Source: Acanthosepion esculentum
Lineage: Eukaryota > Mollusca > Cephalopoda > Sepiida > Sepiidae
Direction: 5' to 3'
NCBI GenBank assembly: GCA_964036315.1
Contig: OZ038479.1
Span: 53,848,746 to 53,912,745 of the forward strand
Length of the DNA stretch: 64,000 nt
Within the stretch, counting starts at the first letter, position 1. The number at the start of each line of letters is the position of its first letter. The notes below the pieces were generated by a model. That model saw only the letters and a list, made by a program, of their open reading frames with translations. It made no database searches and was not told the DNA's origin. A program made the position numbers and the translations under genes. Positions 54,960 to 64,000 of this stretch are shown in pieces.

Positions 54960-56440
54960 ACAGACTGCTAAAAGAATTAAATAACTTTAGTGGCAATCTG
55001 TGACAGAATAGGAAATTTGCTCATATTGGCACTCCAAAATGCTGGAATGCAGAAATGATTTTGTAGGTCATATTTGTAGTTTATATAAATTTGAAATTCT
55101 TCAGTGAGTTCAGTGGATGGATCTTGTAAATCTTTGATGGCTGTAAAACTGCCAATGTCATTGTAGCTGTTTAAGATCAAACAGATCAGCTGATTTGTAA
55201 AACTTATGCACTGGATAAGTATCCAAGCATTTGTTCAACTTGGAAAATGCTGTACTGAATACATACGGAAAATTTGATGTTTTTGACGTACAGTTATCAA
55301 AGTAATGCTTTAAATCTTTCATTCGGTTCCACACAATATATACAAGTGGTAACTTGGTCTCCTCTAAGCATGACAAGGCATATATTAAATGAGTGTAATT
55401 CTCATTGATGAAATGCAGATTGAGACATACATGATGCAGTTTACTGTCATCCACTAATTCCAAAATTTGGTCTATTGTCAAACCATTGCTTTTTGTTTGA
55501 AAAATCCTTCATAAAATTGAACACATGTAGAGTGATACTTAGCTGAATTAAAACATGAATTCCCTCTGGTTGCCACTGGAACAAGGGGGAGCTTCACTAG
55601 TTGCTTAAATAAGTGGTTTTCAAGCCATTTCAGATATTGCTGTTTTCTTCCAGGTTTTTTTTTAAGTATGGAGCTGGAAAACATTTGTAGTGGACCTAAA
55701 AAAAACACTTGGTTCGAAAATACGTTTTTTTACCTGCATTCATTTTCCTTGCTAGAGTATTTAACTCAAGTAAGTGTGGATTTTAGCTTACAACCATATC
55801 CATCCCCTACGTCATCGACAGCTATCATAAACATATAAATAGTGCAGACATTTTGAGTTCAGGAAAGAGAAATCCACCACCTACTGAGCTTTATGTCAGC
55901 AGATCGAAGGAAAGCAGTCACTCATCCCTTTTTTCCACTCCTTCAATGACCGCGGCCAAAGAACAAACTGACTCATGGCATCGCCATGGTAACCAGAGCA
56001 AAAACTGGAAACACGCATTATTAGCGATACCAGTTAAGTACTGTTTCACTGACACTTTTCTTTCTACTTACTAACACACAAATGTAATTAAGGAAAAGAC
56101 ATTTTGAACTCTTCACCATGTGCACAACTGTGAAAACAACTTTTACCTATATACACAAACACTAATACCGTATACATCCGAATCACACACAATGCATACT
56201 GTCGTTTTTGAATAAATAATATTCCGGATTTGGTTAAACTGAGTTTGTCTTTGTTTTGAATTGTTGCTTGTAAATGATAAATTTTGTATTTTTTGCCAAA
56301 TGGTTTTTAGACATAATATTGTCCTTTATAGTGTCCACCCTAACAAGGTCAACGCTACAATGACAAAATTTGCAGAAAAGCACATCGCCATTGGCATAAA
56401 AGTCTTCTTGAATTGTCCCTCTCTGGCTTGTGCACAAATT
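54960..56440 (-). pseudogene. CGGBP1/BED-like hAT transposase relic
   Basis: At the 5' end (56437-56234) a zinc-finger block reads LFCKFCHCSVDLVRVDTIKD then NIMSKNHLAKN, the BED/CGGBP1-type finger of hAT transposases with one expected His replaced by Asn. Downstream frames (55708-55481, 55481-55158, 55180-54977) carry GRKQQYLKWLE, LPLVPVATRGNSCFNSAKYH (equivalent to the conserved PPTRWNSW block, with the Trp lost) and PVHKFYKSADLFDLKQLQ. About 500 bp without similarity (55740-56230) separate finger and core, so something was inserted or decayed there. No intact product is possible. Confidence 0.6.
55740..56230 (+). other. unassigned insert within the hAT relic, promoter-like
   Basis: Contains CTACGTCATCGACAG, a TATA-like ACATATAAATAG near 55830 and a 73-codon frame (55853-56074) without recognisable domain. 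It might be a solo LTR placed inside the hAT relic. Confidence 0.3.
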
Positions 56441-56609
56441 TTAAAAATTGCAGTCATTCACCTTTCATTTCTTTTTTGGAGAAGGTCCATTTTCAAGGTT
56501 GACATTGTTTGTATAAAGCAGCCTGTTTTTCAAACTCATGAACTGGATCTTGTAAAACAAACATCTCATCTTCCAAAGATTTGTTTCACACAGCACTTCA
56601 GTTTATAGT

Positions 56610-57310
56610 TATCTTGTTTAAGAACAAAAAATGATATCACCTGTATTCTTACAAGAGTAAAATTAATTTGGGTTTGAAATCAGTAAAGATGCCAACTGAC
56701 GTTTAAAAAAAAAAAAAAAAAAAACTAAAGCTGACAAACAGTAAATGTTCAGATATAAATTGTTGAAATGTCTTCTAGAAACAAAAAGCTAAAATTATTG
56801 TTTAGTCACTTTATTGAAATTATTAAATAAAATTTTGGAAAAAGTCTAATTCTTAAAATTTGGCTTGCTGAAAGACAAACTGACCCTCATCTCCATCACC
56901 ATGTGTGATATAAAAAGTATGGAGAAAACAGGCAAAACTTTTGTCCCCAACCCACTTTTTTTTTTATTAAATCAAGCCAAAATTCTAAATTACTGTAAAC
57001 TGTAGGGAGAGATTTGTTAAGGGGATATATTAAAACATTACCGACTCTATCTTTTGATGTCTGTTCGATGAGTGAGTTAAGGCAAAAATACTAACAAAAA
57101 AAATGAAGTTGACAAATCTATTAGAAAAAAAATTTCCATTTCAAAATTGCAATTTCCATTTCCATTTTCCCATTAGATAGTTATTCATCTTCCATTTTTA
57201 TTTTAATGTTTATTTCATTAAGTTACTATACTGATATAGAATTTTTTTATATTACATTAAAAAAGAAAGAAACCAAGCTTCAATTTTTACCTTAGAATAA
57301 ACTTTATTCG
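56610..57310. other. AT-rich spacer
   Basis: A run of about 20 A near 56706. Nothing else recognised. Confidence 0.4.
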
Positions 57311-57316
57311 ATAATA

Positions 57317-58587
57317 TTAGTTCATCCCATAAGTTCTGTGCGAATTTTAACTTTTTGTTAAAATGAATGAAATTTAAAGAGTATTTTATAATGTCTAATG
57401 GAGCTGAACATTATTTTTATGTTTAGATGCATTTAAACGGATCAAATTTTATTTCAGAGAACAATAAAATTAAATTTTGTTTGATTAAAACCCTGCTAAC
57501 ATGGAAGTACCCAAGAATCATTTGAGGCACATAATGCTTTATGAGTTCAAGAAAGGAAACTCAGCAGCCGAAGTGGCTAGAAACATTCACTCAGTTTATG
57601 GAGAGGAATGTGTGAATGAAAGAACTTGCAGAAGATGGTTTGCAAAATTCAGAGGTGGATATTTCACCCTTGAAGATGAAGATCGAACCGGACGTCAGGT
57701 TGAGTTTGATGAAAAGCTTCTTGAAGCAGCCCTTGAAGAAAATCCTGCTTTATCAGTTGAGGAATTGGCAGTGGTTCTCAGTTCAAACCATACAATTGTT
57801 CATCGTCATCTTCAACAGCTTGGAAAATGGGTGCCTCATGAATTGTCTGAAAACAACCTCAAATCCCGAGGTAACATCTGCTCTTCTCTCCATTCTCGCC
57901 AACTTCTCTCATCTTTTTTGGATAGACTTGTGACTGGTAATGAAAAATGGATCTTTTATCAAAATGTTAAGCGTCGTAGACAGTGGCTTGGTAAAGGGGA
58001 AGGACCCCAGCCACAACCGGAAAGGGAACTTCATGGGCAAAAGGTTCTTCTTTCAATCTGGTGGGATTGCCAAGGAATAATCCACTTTGAATTCTTACCA
58101 CCTAATGCAACAATTAATGCTTAAATATACTGTCAGCAATTAGAGCGTTTGAACCAAGCTTTGAGGAAAAAAAGACCTACTCTAGTGAATCGAAAATGGG
58201 TGATGTTTCATCAGGACAATGCGCAACCACAGACAGCAATAATCACATCACAAAAGATCGAAGAACTTGGTTGGGAGAAAATTCCTCATCCACCTTATTC
58301 TCCTGACCTTGCTCCTTCAGACTACCATTTGTTTTGTAGCGTACAGAATCATTTGGAAGAAACAGCTTTTGTAACACAGGAAAAGGTTAAAACTGACATT
58401 TGTGAGTTCTTCAAATCAAAGCCAAAAGAATTTTACAGTAATGGAATTAGTAAGCTTGTTAATAGATGGAAGGAAGTCATAGATAATCAGGGAAAATACA
58501 TTGTTGATTGAATCTGTAATTAAATGTAACATTTGGTCACTTGTTTTCTTTATTCAAAATTCAGACAGAACTTATGGGATGACCTGA
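57317..58587 (+). mobile_element. mariner element, 1.27 kb
   Basis: Terminal inverted repeats of about 30 bp (TTCATCCCATAAGTTCTGTG at the left; reversed right end GGTCATCCCATAAGTTCTGT) flanked by TA at 57315-57316 and 58588-58589. Length and single-ORF layout are those of a complete mariner. The 3' end has then been repeated twice more in tandem. Confidence 0.88.
57501..58511 (+). pseudogene. mariner transposase, one stop codon, catalytic Asp lost
   Basis: The frame starts MEVPKNHLRHIMLYEFKKGN with the paired helix-turn-helix region (RTCRRWFAKF, then TGRQ and a second HTH at about residues 70-105), followed by WVPHEL at 110-115, the inter-domain signature of mariner. It runs to a TAA at 58122 (residue 208) and continues in the same frame to 58511, so a single nonsense codon divides an otherwise full-length protein of about 336 residues. 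The DDE domain shows HQDNAQPQ and YSPDLAPSDYHLF, which give the second and third Asp of the DD34D triad. The first motif reads VTGNEKW: Asn 147 occupies the position where mariner has Asp. Even without the stop it should not be active. Confidence 0.88.
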
Positions 58588-58840
58588 TAGATGGAAGGAA
58601 GTCATAGATAATCAGGGAAAATACATTGTTGATTGAATCTGTAATTAAATGTAACATTTGGTCACTTGTTTTCTTTATTCAAAATTCAGACAGAACTTAT
58701 GGGATGACCTGATAGATGGAAGGAAGTCATAAATAATCAGGGAAAATACATTGTTGATTGAATCTGTAATTAAATGTAACATTTGGTCACTTGTTTTCTT
58801 TATTCAAAATTCGGACAGAACTTATGGGATGACCTGATAT
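58462..58840. repeat. 125-bp tandem triplication of the mariner 3' end
   Basis: The unit from ATAGATGGAAGGAAGTCATA through the 3' terminal repeat to GGGATGACCTG starts at 58462, 58587 and 58712. The three units are almost identical (single differences such as CATAGATAA to CATAAATAA and TTCAGAC to TTCGGAC). Each unit contains the last coding triplets, the stop and a full 3' terminal repeat. Confidence 0.93.
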
Positions 58841-58849
58841 TTTCTAAAG

Positions 58850-59510
58850 GAAAATTATTTCAAGTCTTATATTGGTTCTTATATTAAAGTAAATAGTGTA
58901 CATTTCATTATTGAAATTAAAACTGTAAAGTTCCTTCTCCTTATTTTGATTGTGGAAAATTATTTGAAATCCATTTTCTTTTCAATAAAAAATTCAACAT
59001 GATTTTAATTTTCATGTTTTATTATTTAATTATTCTGTCATAGTAAAGTTACAATATTGAAATTTTTGTTGTATAGAAAATAAAAGACAAATTTTAAATA
59101 ATTGTAGAAAATAATTTAACATAGGTATATGGGAAATATGACCGAGCGTTTGAAGTTCTTTTTCTGGTTAACTTGTTTCTAGTAATATTATTAATTTCCC
59201 TAGCTCAAAGAATTATTCAAAAGATCATTTGAAGAGCTCCAAACAAGAATTCTTTCTAAATTTTCAATACTGTAATCCTCAGTATGCACGTACTGCTCAA
59301 GGTGATTTGTTTTAAATTTACCAGGTAATACATACATCAATTTCTATTCTTTTGTGCAATATTTGGTCAGTTCTAGAATTGCATGAATAGTATGATGCAA
59401 AGCTGTGAAGGTTTCATTTGTTAAATTCCCATTATTTGCAGGAATTCCAAGATTCTAAGCAATTGGTGAATACATTGAGAAATATATTTTTGAATTGGAC
59501 AAAGTCCGAC
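58850..59510. other. AT-rich spacer
   Basis: No ORF or recognised repeat. Confidence 0.4.
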
Positions 59511-59515
59511 AATTT

Positions 59516-59659
59516 ATTTAAAGACATTTATGATATGTTTAACGTTCTTTTTATAGATACAAGTATTTAAGCAAATGCTCTGTTTTATAAAACAGAGCAT
59601 TTGCTTAAATACTTGTATCTATAAAAAGAACGTTAAACATATCATAAATGTCTTTAAAT
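59516..59659. repeat. perfect 144-bp palindrome, no spacer
   Basis: Bases 59516-59587 are the exact reverse complement of 59588-59659 (72 of 72). The centre reads TGTTTTA|TAAAACA. A 14-bp direct repeat, ATTGAGAAATATAT, lies at 59474-59487 and at 59658-59671, just outside. The palindrome lies immediately downstream of the P-element-like locus. Confidence 0.95.
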
Positions 59660-60118
59660 TGAGAAATATATAATTGTCATCATTTACTTTAAGTGGGTTA
59701 GCTTATTTATTGTTAAGCTGCCAACCTTTATATGGTGATTTTTACCTTCATAATTGCCCATCTAGTACAAAATATGTTTATGTATTCCACTTCTGCAAAG
59801 TTAGGCAAAGATTTCTGTTTCCCTAAGGTCAGCAATCCCGGAATTGATTACAAATTTTCAAAACTAATGAAACATTTTGCCTTTCAAAACTATTGAAAGA
59901 AAGAGCCTTTTAGTTCAATTTATAGCAATATTTCAAAATTGACTGATATCAGTAAAATATGAAATAGGAACCATGGATGTTATCTAAATCATTAGAAAAA
60001 TTATGAGAAAATTTCGGGAACATCATGCATTGCCTTGTATCTTTTAAACCAAGCCAATTGTTTCTAATGCATTTTAGTAAATGAACTGAATCAAATATGA
60101 AGAAAAGATGTCTAGATT

Positions 60119-60475
60119 TCATAACTGGATGTGGAAATACAATTGAAAATTTTGCAGACTACTAAAGAAAGATATAGCTTTCTTATTTATTGCATTAATA
60201 TCTGTTCTGACTGATATTACTTTAAAGCCTATCTCTTCTAGACCAATTATTATCCATTTAACTATATCAAACAAATTCTCAGCTTTAAGACATTTAGTTG
60301 GCATAATATGCATAACATCCTTGTATTGTAAGAACACACTGCTAAGCATAAAAGCAAATGCATTTGTTGCTAAGCCAACAACATTACCACCTTTATAATC
60401 AAAATAAAGTTTTAGGTGAATTTCATCTACAAGTAAAAACCTTTCTATGATGTTTTTACATTCAGTATTGTCCAT
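60119..60475 (-). pseudogene. P-element-like catalytic exon, copy 3
   Basis: Open frame of about 118 codons starting at a GTG codon after the segment equivalent to FHTLWTILNVK, reading DNTECKNIIERFLLVDEIHL, KLYFDYKGGNVVGLATNAFA and IMPTKCLKAENLF. The lead-in DNTECKNIIERF overlaps, in another frame, the end of the preceding copy, which marks the tandem junction. Confidence 0.65.
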
Positions 60476-60872
60476 GAAGTATGAAATATATTTATGTATT
60501 CTGCAAAGTTAACCAAACATTTCTGTTTCCCTAGGGTCAGCAATCCCTGAATAGTGAACTGGTTAAAAATTTGAAAAAATAATGAAACATTTTGCCTTTT
60601 AAAACTAGTGAAGAGCCTTTAAGTTCAATTTATAGCAATATTTCAAAATGTGATTCCAGGACATGAAGCTTCTGAAAAAAGCAAAATAGGGCACTTTGGA
60701 TATTATCTCAATCATGATTTCTGTTACGAGAAAATTTTGGGAACATGATGCATCTTCTTGAATCTTTTTAACCAAGCCTGTTGTTTCTACTGCATTTTAG
60801 TATATGAACTAAATCAAGTATGAAGAAAAGAGGTCTACATTTCATAACAGGATGTGGATATACAATTGAAAG

Positions 60873-61199
60873 TTATACAGGAATACGAAAGAAAGAGAGA
60901 GCTTTCTTATTTATTACATTAATATCTGTTATGACTGATATTACTTGAAAGCCTATCTCTTCTAGACCAATTATTACATGTTTAACTATATCAAAGAAAT
61001 TCTCAACTTTAAGATATTTAGTTGGCATAATATGCACAACATCCTTGTATTGTATGAACACACTGCTAAGCATAAAAGCAAATGCATTTGTTGCTAAGCC
61101 AACAACATTACCACCTTTATAATCAAAATAAGGTTTTAGGTGAATTTCATCCACAAGTAAAAACCTTTCTATGATGTTTTTACATTCAGTATTGTCCAC
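60873..61199 (-). pseudogene. P-element-like catalytic exon, copy 2
   Basis: Same lead-in and motif order as copy 3 (DEIHLKPYFDYKGGNVVGL, IMPTKYLKVENFFDIVK). It ends after KKALSFFRIPV with a frame break; the homologous DNA continues to about 60500. Confidence 0.65.
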
Positions 61200-61276
61200 A
61201 AAGTATGAAATATATTTATGTATTCTGTAACATTTGTAAAGTTAGGCAAACATTTCTGCTTCCCTAATGTCAGCAA

Positions 61277-61930
61277 TCACTGAATAGTGAACTGGTTAAA
61301 AATTTGCAAAACAAATGAAACATTTTTCCTTTGAAAACTGGTGGAAAAAAGAGCCTTTAAGTTCAATATATAGCAATATTTCAAAATTGACTGTGATTCC
61401 AGGACATGAAACTTCGGTAAAATACAAAATAGGTCACTTTTGATATTATCTATATCTTGATTTTTGTTATGAAAAAATTTTGGGACCATGCATTTACTTG
61501 CATCTTTTTAACCAAGCCAGTTTTTTCTAATGCATTTTAGTATATGAACTGAATCAAGTATGAAGAAATGACGTCTAGATTTCATAACTGGATGTGGATA
61601 TGCAATTGAATATTTTGTAGGACTACAAAAGAAAGATATAGTTTTTTTATTTATTGCATTAATATCTGATATTACTCTAAAGCCTATCTCTTGTAGACCA
61701 ATTATTACCTGTTTAATTAGGTCAAATAATTTCTCAGATTTAAGATATTTAGTTGGCATAATATGCACAACATCCTTCTGTTGTGAGAAAACATTGTTAA
61801 GCATAAAAGCAAAATCACCTGTTGCAGACTAATTGCTTTTTTTTTTTGCTAAGCCAACAACATTATCACCTTTATAATCAAAATAAGGTTTTAGGTCAAT
61901 TCCATCTATAAGTAAATATACTGTAATATC
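61277..61930 (-). pseudogene. P-element-like catalytic exon, copy 1
   Basis: Begins KNKFKLLEE near 61950 and has a damaged DEIHLK block (DGIDLK) near 61905 and a short T-run insertion near 61833. The remainder, MLNNVFSQQKDVVHIMPTKY and, after one stop, MVPKFFHNKNQDIDNIKSDL to FNQFTIQ, differs from 31659-31871 at only two residues in 70, so the two loci are closely related. Confidence 0.65.
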
Positions 61931-63559
61931 TTTTCCTCTAGTAACTTAAACTTATTTTTAATATACATAAAATTGTAATGTTACACAACTACAGGATTCA
62001 CATAGGTTGATAAGGTTAGCCTTCTGATGGCTGAATAACTAGGTAAAATTATATTTTGCTGTCTCTTATAACCTCTAGGGGAGCAGTTCTACAACAAAGA
62101 AGAAAAAATATCATTTCTATGGAATAATAAAACAAACTCTGTGTTATTAATTTTATTTGCTCATATATAAATTTAACTGCATAAAAATATCTAAAGGACT
62201 TGTCTTGCACTAATAACAGAAAGTAATGTAATACTGTCATCACACTGAGGTTTGATTTGACATTCTTCTATGTCCATTTTGTTCATGTTTTCAGTGATAA
62301 CTTCCAAAGTATTTGTATCACTTACATGATCAGGAATCTCATACTTCCCTATAGTATTAATTTCCATATCTCCATAGAACACATATACTGCAAAATCAGA
62401 TTCAATTATAACAGATTTACTGATTTTGGGATATGGAGATTTGATGATGCAACATATATAAGAGTGTTGCTGCTTCACTATATTCCAGTAATTTCTATCA
62501 AGAAAATTTAATTTTCTCTCTATATCATTTATGCTGTGGAATCTCCTCTGCTGTTTGTATTCCAAGTCCTCAGTAATACTTTGATTAAAATCTGTTTTAA
62601 GGGCAGAATTCTTTTGTTTAATTTTTCTGGACTCTGGTGACTCTCTAGAGGGAGAGTTTGTGGAGATAATTATGGGGGACAGTTTGGTCAAATTCTAGGG
62701 ATTGCACCTACAGGAAGAATTGGTTTCTTAAGGCTAACAGTAGTTGTGGTGCCAAATGTTGATGTTTCTGGCCTTACAGGTCAAAAATGCAGTTCACATA
62801 CCTCAAAAAAATGAATTAAAAGAACCTGTTTTAAAACTCTAGGGGAACAATGAAGAAGAAAAATAATCATTTCTGCTGAATAATCAAACTTACTCTATGT
62901 CATTAATTTTAGCTGCTCATATAGAAATGTAACTGCATGAAAATATCTAAATGACTCTTCTTGCACTAATAGCAGAAATGATATTACCAAATGTAATACA
63001 GTAATCACACTTTGAGCTTAGGTTGACATTCTTCATTTTTTTCATGTTTTCAATAATAATTTCCAAAGTATTTGTATCACTTATATGAATAGGAATCTCA
63101 TATCTTCCTATAGTATTAATTTTCACATTGGCACAGAACATATGTACTGCAAAATCAGATTCAATTATAATAGATTTACTGATTTTGGGATATGGAGATT
63201 TGATGATGTGATATATATAACAGTGTTGCTGTCTCAATATACTCCAGTAATTTCTATCAAGAAAATCTAATTTTCTCTCTATATCGTTTATGCTGTGGAA
63301 TCTCCTCTAATGTTTGTATTCCAAGTCATCAGTAATATTTTGATCTAAATCTGTTTAAAGGGCAGAATCCTCTTGTTGAATTTTTCTGGACTCTGGGAAA
63401 TCTCTAGAGAGGGTTAATAAAGATAAAGATGGGGGACAGTTTGGTGACATTCTATGGATTGCACTTACATGAATAATTAGGTTCTAACGGCCAACATCCT
63501 ACTTTGTGTGATGTCTAACCAGAATTTGAAAGTAGATACATGCCCTGCAAAGCTTCTTT

Positions 63560-64000
63560 TCTAAAGTAAGTGTACATATTATTAGAAATTACTATAAAAA
63601 TTTCCTTTAAAAAATGCTGTTTATATTTTTATTGAAAATTTCCTTAAATTGATAAAATAATGAGTTTTGTATTTGTTCTAAAATTCAGTAACAAAATTCA
63701 AAACTATTTAGAAATACTAAACACGAGCAAAATCATGTGTAAACTTAAGCAAATTTTAAGTTTACATATGCATATTTATGGACTTTTTTATGGAAATATT
63801 TTTTTTACACATAAAGAAAATTCAAACATCTGTTTTTAAATTTTTATTAGAAATTATTATGAAAATTTTCTTTAAGTATTTGTATAAAAAATTTTATTAA
63901 AAAAAGATTAGTTTAAATTTCATCTACAGAATTCAATAGATCTTTTCACGGTGGAGGTTACCTCATTACTTTGTTTCAATGTATCATGAATTATATTAAT
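63560..64000. other. AT-rich right edge
   Basis: Sequence resembles the AT-rich unit of the 16-20 kb mosaic in style (TATTAGAAATTA, GAAAATTTTCTT) but no gene or clear repeat border is seen. Confidence 0.3.

Larger units (their letters stand above)
59700..63560 (-). pseudogene. P-element/THAP9-like locus with amplified exons
   Basis: Minus strand. Two copies of an N-terminal part come first (63480-62947 and 62691-62191: ESPESRKIKQKNSAL, NDIERKLNFLDRNYW, IIKSPYPKISKS, SDTNTLEVI), then three tandem copies of the catalytic exon, whose DEIHLK block lies near 61905, 61148 and 60425 (spacing about 725-755 bp). Each copy continues with NAFAFML..VF, HIMPTKYLK, DINAINKK. In P-element-type transposases this is the RNase-H-like catalytic core; the THAP finger was not found. 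Several frames are open for 100-166 codons, but stops, shifts and the repeated catalytic exon rule out a normal enzyme. The 30.9-32.6 kb locus is an inverted, shorter version. Confidence 0.72.

Noticed and set aside
55853..56074. 73-codon plus frame next to a TATA-like motif
   Set aside because: No domain, no coding signal beyond length, and it sits in an unassigned insert.

Overview
The window looks like nuclear DNA of an animal with a large, AT-rich, repeat-dense genome. The combination of C2H2 zinc-finger arrays in single long exons, tRNA-derived SINEs in at least three forms, and decayed Tc1/mariner, hAT, P-element-like, Ty3/gypsy and BEL/Pao copies fits a mollusc, most likely a cephalopod such as an octopus. 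That assignment is inference from composition and gene style; no marker gene in the window proves it. There is no bacterial-type operon, no rRNA, no CRISPR array and no clearly functional tRNA.

Layout. 0-2.8 kb: SINE, then a C2H2 gene with 11 fingers (two damaged) and a tandemly duplicated 177-bp block. 2.8-11.5 kb: intergenic DNA with SINEs, an 89-bp tandem repeat, a gag-like zinc-knuckle relic, two copies of a 400-bp LTR-like sequence and a solo gypsy-type LTR with internal 69-bp repeats. 11.5-21.2 kb: very AT-rich DNA built of diverged direct and inverted copies of itself, with a 37-bp tandem repeat, SINEs and a 48-bp perfect inverted repeat around a tRNA-like sequence. 22.4-24.3 kb: second C2H2 gene (12 intact fingers) trailed by finger relics. 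24.8-33.4 kb: transposon graveyard, with a minus-strand Ty3/gypsy 5' half (LTR, leader, gag, start of RT), a ZBED5-like hAT relic, a second gypsy pol relic, a P-element/THAP9-like relic and a BEL/Pao gag relic. 33.4-44.6 kb: AT-rich DNA with two GC-richer promoter-like islands, a perfect MITE, and a diverged duplicate of the 13-20 kb block that carries two insertions. 44.6-47.98 kb: dead Tc1 element, SINE, TA microsatellites and a pogo-like MITE. 48.0-51.7 kb: a degenerate copy of the first C2H2 locus followed by the best gene of the window, a C2H2 array of 18 intact fingers. 53-58.8 kb: mariner, Pao and hAT relics and an almost intact mariner killed by one stop and by loss of a catalytic Asp. 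59-63.6 kb: a P-element-like locus whose catalytic exon is present three times in tandem, next to a perfect 144-bp palindrome.

Working genes. Only the three C2H2 arrays look like host coding sequence, and each may need upstream exons that cannot be fixed from sequence alone. They probably arose by local duplication: the 0.45-2.1 kb, 48.0-49.3 kb and 49.4-51.7 kb stretches share intron end, exon start and finger backbone. Everything else with coding resemblance is transposon-derived and broken.
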